Source: Clostridiales bacterium
GTDB taxonomy: Bacteria; Bacillota; Clostridia; Christensenellales; Aristaeellaceae
Direction of reading: 5' to 3'
DNA length: 64,000 bases
Assembly (NCBI GenBank): GCA_015056055.1
Contig: SVHC01000008.1
Coordinates: 1 to 64,000, forward strand
Numbering within the stretch: the first letter of the stretch is position 1; each line of letters begins with the position of its first letter. Under the pieces are notes generated by a model, which saw nothing but the letters and a program-made list of their open reading frames with translations, did no database searches and had not been told where the DNA came from. Below, piece after piece: positions 1-7,544 of this stretch. A program made the translations under genes and the position numbers.

Positions 1-612
1 GATCTTGTCGCCCCACTGACGGATGGTGTAGGGGATATCATTGCCGTACAGCTGATAGTGGGAGGGATCCATCGTCAGGCACAGATTCTTGGAATCGACC
101 AGACGGAACATTTCGCGTGCGGTGAAGTAATCGTGTGCCAGCTGGCCCATAACGGTTTCGAGAACGACGGTAACATCGTTTTCTTCGGCGGTCTTGGCGA
201 TCATTTCAAGGCTGCCCTTCAGAGCGTCCCATGCGGGCTGCTCGTTGGCGATGCCGTTTACGCGTGCAGGAGTGCTGCCGACGACCGTGTTCACCTTTTT
301 GATGCCGGCGTCAGCGGACATTTTGATGAATTCGCAGGTTTCAGTGGCGTTCTTTTTCCAGGAATCGAGGGAGCAGTGGTCGCGCAGGCGAATGGTGGAC
401 GGGATGACCACGCCTTCCTTCTCGGCAGCGCTTACTGCAAAGCGTAGCATCTGATGCAGCGGGTAAACGTCGGTATCGAAGCACAGATCTTTGAAATCAA
501 CGCCCTTGTAGCCGATGTCGCGCAGGGTAGCACAGGCGCGGCGGATGTCATCCTCATTTTTCAGACCGTCAAACCAAAAAGCAACGTAAGAAAGCTTATC
601 CAAACTGACCAT
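1..612 (-). CDS. Sugar phosphate isomerase/epimerase (xylose isomerase-like TIM barrel), 3' end outside window
   Basis: An open frame runs from an ATG at 612 leftward to the window edge without a stop (204 codons), so the C-terminus is missing. The product has the AP-endonuclease-2/xylose isomerase-like TIM-barrel pattern: an early LRDIGYKGVDF strand-helix unit, a VVLETVMGQ strand in the middle, and NLCLTMDPSHYQLYGND near the cut end, with the Glu, Asp and His expected to bind a divalent metal. Such proteins isomerise or epimerise sugars or inositol derivatives in the cytoplasm. A GGAGG precedes the ATG, and a good promoter lies upstream on the same strand. It diverges from the sugar transporter operon at 1000, which fits a role in catabolism of an imported sugar. 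The exact substrate cannot be read. Confidence 0.8.
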   Translation of the reverse strand, partial: MVSLDKLSYVAFWFDGLKNEDDIRRACATLRDIGYKGVDFKDLCFDTDVYPLHQMLRFAVSAAEKEGVVIPSTIRLRDHCSLDSWKKNATETCEFIKMSADAGIKKVNTVVGSTPARVNGIANEQPAWDALKGSLEMIAKTAEENDVTVVLETVMGQLAHDYFTAREMFRLVDSKNLCLTMDPSHYQLYGNDIPYTIRQWGDKI

Positions 613-646
613 TTATTTGCGCCTCCAATCAATATTGCGTAATACG

Positions 647-675
647 ATTATATCATTTACGGGCCGCTTTTGCAA
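647..675 (-). promoter_or_regulatory. Sigma-A promoter of the isomerase gene
   Basis: On the minus strand, TTGCAA (670-675) and TATAAT (647-652) are separated by 17 bp, 35 bp before the ATG at 612. Confidence 0.75.
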
Positions 676-770
676 GAAAAAGCCGGAAATGTTTGATTGT
701 GGCGGTAACATTACCGGAATTTTGAGGGGTATGTGCGTAATGCTCAAAAAAAAAAAATAAATTGAAGGTA

Positions 771-799
771 TTGACTAAAATGGTATCGCGTGGTAAAAT
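771..799 (+). promoter_or_regulatory. Sigma-A promoter of the sugar ABC operon
   Basis: TTGACT (771-776) and TAAAAT (794-799) have a 17-bp spacer. The start site would be near 806, giving a leader of about 190 nt before the solute-binding protein gene. Apart from the two divergent promoters and the inverted repeat at 810-836, the 613-999 gap holds nothing convincing. Confidence 0.75.
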
Positions 800-809
800 A
801 AAACCATCG

Positions 810-836
810 AAGCTTTTGAATAAACACCAAAAGCTT
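810..836. promoter_or_regulatory. Perfect 9-bp inverted repeat at the transcription start (possible operator)
   Basis: AAGCTTTTG (810-818) and CAAAAGCTT (828-836) are exact inverted copies with a 9-bp gap, starting about 4 bp after the expected start site. The place and symmetry suit a repressor operator, but a leader RNA hairpin is also possible. Confidence 0.4.
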
Positions 837-999
837 GTGATGCATAAAGCTAGGAGGTATGGCTTTATTACACAAAGTAAAAAGGAGGGGCCGCTGCCGA
901 AAACAGATGCTGCTGTGGTGAACTATCACGACTTACAATTGACGACCGAGGAATAACAACAACCGACAAACAACAAACAAAGTAGGGAGGCTTTATATT

Positions 1000-2571
1000 A
1001 TGAAGCGTAGAATTTTAGCGCTTGCTCTTGCTTTACTGCTGCTTGCTCCGTTTGCTGCATATGCCGATGACGCCGCTACCAGTATTCTTCCCTGGACGGG
1101 TGAAGAAATTGAGATTGATTTTTATCAGGCCTACACCGGAAACGATCTGAGTACTCCGATTCAGGAATATGTGGATGCAGTTTTCGGCAACGTTAAGATC
1201 AACTGGGAAATCACCTCTACTGAGGACCGTGAAACCAAGCGTAATCTGTACCTGGCAACCGGTGACATTCCGGACATCATGATCTGCCAGCAGCTGGAAG
1301 ACATTCAGGCAAACTACTTCACCGATGATGAACTGTTCCTGAACTTCCTCGATTATGCAGACATCATGCCCAACTTCATGGAAAACCGTGAACTCAACCC
1401 CGCACATGAGTGGTGGGATGCTGCTGAAGGTGTTGCATACTTCGCACTTCCGGTAAAGTACCCGACCATTTGCGAAAAGTATCACATCAACACCGCGCGT
1501 CTTGAAGAGTATGGTCTTGAAGTTCCGACCACGTTCGAAGAACTGTGCACCGTACTTGAAACCATCGAAACCGCCAATCCGGAACTCGTTCAGGTCACCG
1601 GCTATAGCTGCTGGGGCTATGAATACTTCCGTATGCTGGTCGGCGATATGATCGGCAATCAGAACCGTAAGTCCACCGGCATCTACTATGATGAAGAAGC
1701 AGGCGGCTACTATCTCTACGCTCAGACCGATATGTACCGTCAGACTGTTGAATTGCTGGCTGACTGGGTAGCCAAGGGCTACTTCCATCCGGATGATTTC
1801 AACATGTCCGAGCAGGACGTTCAGTCCAAGATCTGGGGTCCCAACGACTGGACGCTGCAGATCAACTACGGCGCTAATGAAGAAGTCGGCGATCAGATCC
1901 TTGCTCCCGTTAAGGAAGGCGTTACCCCGATCGTTCAGGTTCTTGGCGATGACGGCTTCTACTGGTCCATCGTTGCTGCTGCAGATACCGAGTATCCGGA
2001 AGTTGTCTGCGCGATCGTAGACTGGCTCGTAGGCCCCGAATACTATGAGATGTTCCGCTGGGGCATCGAAGGCATCACCTACGAAAAGGATGAAAACGGC
2101 GTTAAGAGCTACATCGGTGAATATGCTGAAAGCCAGAAGGCTCGCGAAGACTTCGGTATCGGCAAGTTCGTTCCGGACAACCCGATCCACCGCGAGAACA
2201 AGGACCACGAAATCTTCGGCATGAGCCAGGAATCCATCGATAATGTTGTGGAATATGTTGGCTGGCTGAAGAACGGCGATGCAACCTTCTACTTCCATCA
2301 GGAACCGATCTTCACTGCTGAGCAGAGCGCTGAATTCGCAGCCATGAAGCAGGCCCTGAATACCTACATTGAGGAGCAGGAAGCACTGTTCATCTACGGC
2401 GAGCGTCCGATGTCCGAATGGGATGACTTCCTTGCAGAACTGCCGAACTACGGCGATATCGACGCTATCCTCGAAATGGCCAACAACGCCGAACAGCGCA
2501 TCTATCGTACCGCTGCCGAGCGTAACTACTGGCTGCCGGCAGGCTACAGCATTGAAACTCCCGCTGAATAA
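1000..2571 (+). CDS. Extracellular solute-binding protein of a CUT1-type carbohydrate ABC transporter
   Basis: The 523-residue protein has an N-terminal signal peptide (KRR, then a Leu/Ala core) ending AYA at residue 22, followed by a family-1 solute-binding fold. Typical features are the KRNLYLATGDIPDIMI segment near residue 87 and a Trp/Tyr-rich C-terminal lobe. It should capture a carbohydrate outside the membrane for the two permeases that follow. GGGAGG lies 11 nt before the ATG. Odd point: there is no lipobox cysteine, although Gram-positive binding proteins are normally lipoproteins, so it may be released or held only by the permeases. Codon use is strongly C-ending, consistent with high expression. 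The neighbouring mannosidases and galactosidase suggest a glycan-derived oligosaccharide, but this is inference. Confidence 0.9.
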   Translation: MKRRILALALALLLLAPFAAYADDAATSILPWTGEEIEIDFYQAYTGNDLSTPIQEYVDAVFGNVKINWEITSTEDRETKRNLYLATGDIPDIMICQQLEDIQANYFTDDELFLNFLDYADIMPNFMENRELNPAHEWWDAAEGVAYFALPVKYPTICEKYHINTARLEEYGLEVPTTFEELCTVLETIETANPELVQVTGYSCWGYEYFRMLVGDMIGNQNRKSTGIYYDEEAGGYYLYAQTDMYRQTVELLADWVAKGYFHPDDFNMSEQDVQSKIWGPNDWTLQINYGANEEVGDQILAPVKEGVTPIVQVLGDDGFYWSIVAAADTEYPEVVCAIVDWLVGPEYYEMFRWGIEGITYEKDENGVKSYIGEYAESQKAREDFGIGKFVPDNPIHRENKDHEIFGMSQESIDNVVEYVGWLKNGDATFYFHQEPIFTAEQSAEFAAMKQALNTYIEEQEALFIYGERPMSEWDDFLAELPNYGDIDAILEMANNAEQRIYRTAAERNYWLPAGYSIETPAE

Positions 2572-2640
2572 AACGACTCACTCGATGCATCAGGAATTCT
2601 GAATCAGAAATTTTGAATCAGAAATTTTCTAAGTGAACGG

Positions 2641-2677
2641 TGCGCCGGCTGGCTTTTGAGCCGGCCGGCGCATTTTT
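2641..2677 (+). terminator. Intrinsic terminator between binding protein and permeases
   Basis: A 13-bp GC-rich stem (2641-2653 with 2660-2672, one G-T pair), a 6-nt loop, and then TTTTT. It probably makes the binding protein more abundant than the permeases by partial termination. The remaining sequence to 2891 shows no gene, only the permease ribosome binding site. Confidence 0.8.
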
Positions 2678-2891
2678 GCTGCAATTTGGCAGCAAAAGAT
2701 CCATTTCAATCGGAGCAAAAGCATTCTCGGTCCCTGGAGATTCAAAGCATGGCAGGGATACAAATTTGAATTGAAAACAATGATGGTGAATTCAAACTGC
2801 AAATAGATCTCGCTGCGATTTCAACAGGTTGCGGCAAGAGCTATATCCGAAACGCTCCTGTTGAAAAATATATGCACGAGGAGGAATGAGA

Positions 2892-3836
2892 GTGAGTAAG
2901 AAGACGGCTGTGGCAGTAGGCCGCAGAATGCCGTGGGGCAGATACCTGCGCAACAATTTTGCGCTGTACACCATGATCATTCCGGGCGTGGTGACGCTGA
3001 TTCTGTTCAACTATCTGCCGATGTTCGGTATTGTAATGGCATTCCAGAAATTCAAACCCGCGAAGGGATTTTTCAGAAGCCCCTGGGCGGATCCCCTGTT
3101 TAAGTATTTTATTCAGATGGTTAAGGATCCGTTCTTTATGCGCTGTGTAAGAAATACGCTGATCCTGGGCGTGGAAACCCTGATCTTCAGCTTCCCGGCG
3201 CCGATCGTATTTGCGCTTTTGATCAATGAGCTGAAGGATGGGCCGTTCAAGCGCGTGTCGCAGACGATCTCCTATATGCCGTATTTCCTGTCTACGGTTA
3301 TTGTAGTCGGCTGTATGAAATCGATCCTTTCCATCAGCGACGGTCCCATAAACGTCCTGATAGAGATGTGCGGCGGGGAGAAGATAAACTTCTTTAACAG
3401 CAGAGAATGGTTCCGGCCAATGTACATCATATCCGGAATCTGGCAGACGGTCGGATACAATTCCATTATTTATCTGGCTGCGATCTCCGGCATTGATACG
3501 CAGATGTACGAAGCGGCTGTCATCGACGGCGCGACTCGTATACAGCAGATTATACATATCACGCTGCCGTCCATCATGCCCACGATGGTTATCCTGCTGA
3601 TCTTCGCCGTATCCGGTATCGTTGGTAACGATTTCCAGAAGATCCTTCTGATGTACAATGCCACGGTTTATGAAACGGCGGACGTTATCAATACCTACGT
3701 ATTCCGTGCCGGTATTGAGGGCGCACAGTTCTCCTACACTGCGGCAGTCGGTCTTACGATGTCGGTCGTGTCCTTCCTGCTGCTGGTGCTGACGAACGCC
3801 GTTGCGCGCAAGGTCAACGAAACTTCGCTGTGGTAA
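2892..3836 (+). CDS. Carbohydrate ABC transporter permease (LplB/MalF-like)
   Basis: This integral membrane permease of 314 residues has about six transmembrane segments and the cytoplasmic EAA loop (YEAAVIDGATRIQQIIHITLP) that docks the ATPase. With the next gene it forms the channel of a CUT1 importer. I chose the GTG at 2892 because GAGGAGG ends at 2884, 7 nt upstream; the in-frame ATG at 2886 would be only 1 nt from it. No ATPase gene is nearby, so a shared MsmX-type ATPase encoded elsewhere is likely. Confidence 0.92.
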   Translation: MSKKTAVAVGRRMPWGRYLRNNFALYTMIIPGVVTLILFNYLPMFGIVMAFQKFKPAKGFFRSPWADPLFKYFIQMVKDPFFMRCVRNTLILGVETLIFSFPAPIVFALLINELKDGPFKRVSQTISYMPYFLSTVIVVGCMKSILSISDGPINVLIEMCGGEKINFFNSREWFRPMYIISGIWQTVGYNSIIYLAAISGIDTQMYEAAVIDGATRIQQIIHITLPSIMPTMVILLIFAVSGIVGNDFQKILLMYNATVYETADVINTYVFRAGIEGAQFSYTAAVGLTMSVVSFLLLVLTNAVARKVNETSLW

Positions 3837-3853
3837 GAGAGGAGGGACTGTAA

Positions 3854-4735
3854 ATGGCGAGAAATCGGCTGAAAAAGTTCGGAGTTTTTGATTTTGTATG
3901 CTATCTGCTGGTAACACTGTTGTCGCTGATTTTCCTGTACCCGGTCGTTTACGCACTGAGCATCGCCCTGAGCGACCCGATGGGAATTCGTGAGAAGGCT
4001 GTAATGCTTTGGCCGGTGGGATTTTCGCTGGAATCTTTTAAATACCTGCTGGAAAAATCCGAAATCTGGATGTATTATAAAAACAGCGTTATCTACACTG
4101 TGCTGGGTACAGTGATCTTCCTGGTGGCGACCTGCATGATGGCGTTTCCCTTCACCAGAAAGGATTTCCGCGGCAAGACCGTGCTGAATGTGTTCATGGT
4201 CATTACCATGTTCTTCGGCGGCGGTATGATTCCCACGTATTACATCATCAATATGCTCGGTTTGCGCAATACCATCTGGGTTATGGTGCTGCCGGGCTGC
4301 GTATCGGCCTATCAGGTTATCGTATTCCGTACGTTCTTCCAGGGACTGCCCGATTCGCTGGTTGAGGCAGCGTATATCGACGGCGCAGGGCATTACCGCG
4401 TGCTTTGGCAGATCGTAATTCCGCTGTCCAAGCCGTTGCTTGCAACGTTTGCGCTGTTTACTGCGGTGGCAAAATGGAACGACTGGTTCGCTCCCCTCAT
4501 TTACCTCAACAAGGAAGAAATGCAGACCATGCAGATCTACCTCAGGCGAATGCTGATTGAGGACGTTGTTGGCCAGGGTAAAGAAATGAAGTACATATTG
4601 GAATACCAGAACAGAAATCCGATTACCATCAAATACGCCAGCGTATGGCTGGCCATCCTGCCGATCATGTGCGTATATCCGTTCCTGCAGAAGTATTTTG
4701 CAAAGGGTACGGTCGTAGGCGCAATCAAAGGATAA
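3854..4735 (+). CDS. Carbohydrate ABC transporter permease (LplC/MalG-like)
   Basis: This 293-residue membrane protein is the second half of the channel. It has about six transmembrane segments and an EAA loop reading VEAAYIDGAGHYRVLWQIVIP near residue 175. It starts 17 nt after the first permease with GAGGAGG before the ATG. The C-terminal KGTVVGAIKG is the usual ending of LplC-type permeases. It is the last gene of the operon; a terminator hairpin follows within 20 nt, and that hairpin is duplicated around an inserted element. Confidence 0.93.
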   Translation: MARNRLKKFGVFDFVCYLLVTLLSLIFLYPVVYALSIALSDPMGIREKAVMLWPVGFSLESFKYLLEKSEIWMYYKNSVIYTVLGTVIFLVATCMMAFPFTRKDFRGKTVLNVFMVITMFFGGGMIPTYYIINMLGLRNTIWVMVLPGCVSAYQVIVFRTFFQGLPDSLVEAAYIDGAGHYRVLWQIVIPLSKPLLATFALFTAVAKWNDWFAPLIYLNKEEMQTMQIYLRRMLIEDVVGQGKEMKYILEYQNRNPITIKYASVWLAILPIMCVYPFLQKYFAKGTVVGAIKG

Positions 4736-4751
4736 AATCTTGGACAAAGAC

Positions 4752-4779
4752 AACACCCGCAATATTGATTGCGGGTGTT
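4752..4779 (+). repeat. Terminator hairpin, left copy of a 28-bp direct repeat
   Basis: AACACCCGCAAT, a short loop, and ATTGCGGGTGTT form a stem. The same 28 bases recur at 5027-5054 on the other side of the 247-bp element. This copy, next to the permease gene, has no T-tract and runs straight into the element. Confidence 0.9.
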
Positions 4780-5026
4780 CAGTCTGTCAAAAAAGTATTT
4801 TTGCCAGACTTGTGGCGGGGAAGCAAGCTCCCCCGCCACTGCCACCCTCACCAGATTTCACTGAAATCATAAAGATTTCGGGCGTGAAATCTGCAATGTA
4901 GCGATTTTTTCTTCGGTTCGCTGGCTCTCCTTCGAAAAAATTCGCTCCTCGCGCCGTACACGCCGCCGCTGCGGATTGGATTTTTCTTTTCTAGCCTAAA
5001 CGATATTCGCGTTTTTTGACAATCAA
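4780..5026 (+). mobile_element. 247-bp non-coding element with terminal inverted repeats, inserted at a terminator
   Basis: This sequence is repeated at 39307-39553 with a single mismatch (G at 4814, A at 39341). It has 10-bp perfect inverted repeats near its ends (TGTCAAAAAA at 4785-4794, TTTTTTGACA at 5012-5021), lies between two copies of the local terminator hairpin, and contains several stem-loops: AGTCTG/CAGACT enclosing CAAAAA/TTTTTG at 4781-4810, GTGGCGGGG/CCCCGCCAC at 4812-4839, and competing GATTTCA/TGAAATC pairs at 4853-4893. No convincing protein is encoded. It behaves like a MITE or a structured-RNA element. The family is not recognised. Confidence 0.8.
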
Positions 5027-5054
5027 AACACCCGCAATATTGATTGCGGGTGTT
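5027..5054. terminator. Terminator hairpin, right copy of the 28-bp direct repeat
   Basis: Identical to 4752-4779. It ends 24 bp before the stop of the leftward mannosidase operon and is preceded by AAAA on the plus strand, so it can serve as that operon's terminator, and formerly served both convergent operons. Confidence 0.8.
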
Positions 5055-5078
5055 GTTTGTTATGAATTTGAATTTTGC

Positions 5079-7520
5079 TTACAGCTCCAGCAGGTTGACT
5101 TCCTCAACAGGCTGTGCGGCATCCATGGGGATGCGGAAGGTCTTGATTTCGTAGTGACCGAAATCTGCGGTGAAGATGCGGCCGATCTGCGGCAGTTCGA
5201 TGGAAACGCCTGCGGTATCCTGACCGTATGCCTCATGGCAGCGCAGGATGTAGGCGCCGCCGTCCTCGGCTTCCTTCAGTGCGGTGGCAATGATGCCGGA
5301 TTCGCTGATGCGGATACCCTCTGCGCACTGCGGGAGCTTGCCCTTGTGGTAGGTTTCATAGATGGTGTAGATGGGCGTATTCAGGCGGTAAGCGTGCTGA
5401 ACGACTTCTGCCTTGCGCCAGTCGCCTGCATGCGGGATAATGCGGAAGCGGACTTCGCGCTCGCCCTGTTCGGTGAAGATGCTGGAAGAATCGCGCATAT
5501 TTGCTTCGCGGCCAAAGTGATCGGCATAGATCGGGCTGCGCAGAACGGTCATGCGGATGACGCTGTCCTTTACGTCAACGGCGTAGTTGGAATCGTTGAC
5601 TACGGCAAAACCGGCTTCGGCATTGCTGACATCCACCCAGCGCTGGATGGGCTTTTCGGTGCCGTCCATGGGGCGGTTGATGGTGCCGTAGGGGATTTCG
5701 GCGGTGAGGGTTGCATTGTCGGCATTGACCGGGAACTCAAGCTTGAGCATCTTGTGCTTTTCGCGCCAGTTGAGCTTCATGCGCAGATCAATGAACTTGC
5801 CGCCTCTTTCAAGGATGATATCCTGTTCGAGGAGGGATTCGCCGTAAGTGAAGTACAGGCGGAGCGTTGCGCGAACGGGACCGCGATCCATCCATTCAGC
5901 CTTCTGGAATTCAAAGCGTCCGATAACATCGCGGTATTCGAACAGACCATGTCCCCAGGTATCGCTGTGGTTTTCTTCGATGATGATCGGCACGGCGCCG
6001 TGATCCTTAAGATATTCTCTGCCGGTATCCAGGCATTTGATGCTCTTGAGGAAGCCGGTTTCGGGATCGATTTCAACGGAAACATGCTCATTGCTCATGT
6101 TCCATTCGCCGATGGAAAGAACATCGTTGTCCTTCTGGGTGTAGTCGCCCATATGAGCCCAGTAGGTGGCGTAGCCCATTGCAGGCAGCTTGGCCGTGAA
6201 TACGGTGTTCCACGGGGCTTCGTTGCCGGTCTGCGTGGAGCGCACGCGCTGGTGCATGACTTCGTTGCCCTCGGAATCGGTGATGCTGGTCATGTGCTTT
6301 GCAATGGTAACGACCTGCTCAACCGGGAAGGGCATCGGGTTAAAGAGAACAATGGGGGAGCCTCTGTCCGCAAAACCCCAGAGGACGAAGGTGTTATCCT
6401 TGTTGCAGGGCAGGTTTGCATCGCCCAGCGTATCGATATTCCAGCTGATCTGCTGTGCGGCGAGGTTGTTCAGATCGTTTGCGATGTTCTGTGCATAGCC
6501 GTAGGAAGCACGTGCATCGGTGTATACTTCCTTGATGCTGCAGCCGCACATGAGGTCATGGAAGTGGTTGAACATGACGCGCTTCCATGCATCCTGCAGC
6601 TTGTCCTTCTTCTGCGGAGTGCCCAGCAGCATATTGGAAACTGCGCCCATCTTTTCGGCGGAGAGAAGGCTGGTTTCGGCAAGACGGTTCCACTGCTTGA
6701 TTTCCAGCATGGCGGAATAGCAGCCGATGGCGTGAATCTGCAGATCACCCTTCCAGATGGGCAGATCATACTTTTCCATGGCCTTGGCATACTGGCTGGG
6801 GGAGCTGTAAATCAGGTGCGGATGTTCCTTCTGCAGCTTTTCAATGTGGTTCAGAAGAGCGATGGTCGGGCCGCCGCCGTGGTTGCCCACGCCATAGAAG
6901 ACCATCAGGGGCATGCCTGCCTTTTCGGCGGCTTCGTCCATGTGCTTGTGCCACCAGTCAAAATGGTCGGGAAGGTTGATGGCGTAGTTGCTTATACGGA
7001 AACAGCGTACCTGGCTGCCGTCGGCACTTTCCCATACGGAAAGCTCGGGAATATTGGGATTCTCATGCGTGCCGGGACGCATGAATACGTAGGAATCCAT
7101 GCCGCTCTTTTTCAGAATCTGCGGCAGCATGCCGCTGTGACCGAAGGAGTCTACGTTATAGCCGATGTCACACATTACGCCGAATTTTTCAAGATAATAG
7201 CGCTGGGAATACAGGGCGTGGCGTGCGAAGGATTCGCCGCAGGGAATGTTGCAGTCCGGCTGCAGATACCATCCGTTTACGATGACCCAGCGGCCTTCCT
7301 TTACGAACTGGCGGATTTCTTCAAACATGTCCGGGCAGCAGGTTTCGATCCATTCATAGTAGGATGCGCCTGCGCAGGTGAAGAGGAAGCCCGGGAATTC
7401 CTTCAGGCGGTCAAGCGCGGAGCGGAAGGTGGATTTGATTTCGCTCATGCCCTCCGTCCACGGCCACAGCCATACGGGGTCAATGTGCGCATTGCCGATG
7501 AGGTGAAGATCGTGTGCCAT
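5079..7520 (-). CDS. Alpha-mannosidase, glycoside hydrolase family 38 (paralogue A)
   Basis: This 813-residue cytoplasmic-looking protein (no signal peptide) hydrolyses alpha-mannosidic bonds. The GH38 signature is present: GNAHIDPVWLWPW at residues 9-21, whose His and Asp bind the catalytic zinc, and YNVDSFGHSG, whose Asp (about residue 124) is the expected nucleophile, followed by the central three-helix and C-terminal beta domains. It is the last gene of a leftward operon after the GH2 gene and a second GH38 gene, 24 bp downstream of the latter. The two GH38 products are similar along their whole length (for example GMSEIKST and LPQILKKSGMDSYVF), so they arose by tandem duplication. Their substrates may differ; both keep the metal and nucleophile residues. 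Confidence 0.93.
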   Translation of the reverse strand: MAHDLHLIGNAHIDPVWLWPWTEGMSEIKSTFRSALDRLKEFPGFLFTCAGASYYEWIETCCPDMFEEIRQFVKEGRWVIVNGWYLQPDCNIPCGESFARHALYSQRYYLEKFGVMCDIGYNVDSFGHSGMLPQILKKSGMDSYVFMRPGTHENPNIPELSVWESADGSQVRCFRISNYAINLPDHFDWWHKHMDEAAEKAGMPLMVFYGVGNHGGGPTIALLNHIEKLQKEHPHLIYSSPSQYAKAMEKYDLPIWKGDLQIHAIGCYSAMLEIKQWNRLAETSLLSAEKMGAVSNMLLGTPQKKDKLQDAWKRVMFNHFHDLMCGCSIKEVYTDARASYGYAQNIANDLNNLAAQQISWNIDTLGDANLPCNKDNTFVLWGFADRGSPIVLFNPMPFPVEQVVTIAKHMTSITDSEGNEVMHQRVRSTQTGNEAPWNTVFTAKLPAMGYATYWAHMGDYTQKDNDVLSIGEWNMSNEHVSVEIDPETGFLKSIKCLDTGREYLKDHGAVPIIIEENHSDTWGHGLFEYRDVIGRFEFQKAEWMDRGPVRATLRLYFTYGESLLEQDIILERGGKFIDLRMKLNWREKHKMLKLEFPVNADNATLTAEIPYGTINRPMDGTEKPIQRWVDVSNAEAGFAVVNDSNYAVDVKDSVIRMTVLRSPIYADHFGREANMRDSSSIFTEQGEREVRFRIIPHAGDWRKAEVVQHAYRLNTPIYTIYETYHKGKLPQCAEGIRISESGIIATALKEAEDGGAYILRCHEAYGQDTAGVSIELPQIGRIFTADFGHYEIKTFRIPMDAAQPVEEVNLLEL

Positions 7521-7544
7521 AATGTTTCTCCTTAAATATGTATT

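Noticed and set aside
762-956. 64-codon frame before the solute-binding protein gene
   Set aside because: It begins upstream of the promoter that fits the operon, so its start codon would not be transcribed from it. It has no ribosome site, and its composition is that of a leader.
1033-2298. 421-codon minus-strand frame in the solute-binding protein gene
   Set aside because: Antisense shadow with no ribosome site or family resemblance. Similarly 2841-3956, 3734-4762, 27805-29253 and 46050-47882.
4537-4851. Minus-strand frames beginning MRVAVAGELASPPQVWQ inside both copies of the 247-bp element (here and 38674-39378)
   Set aside because: The start is GTG without a ribosome site, only about 24 codons lie in the element, and the rest continues antisense into unrelated genes. 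I treat the element as non-coding.
5016-7535. 839-codon plus-strand frame opposite the GH38 gene
   Set aside because: A shadow of the minus-strand gene caused by biased codons; the GH38 frame carries all conserved motifs. The same holds for 8418-10031 and 10206-11720.
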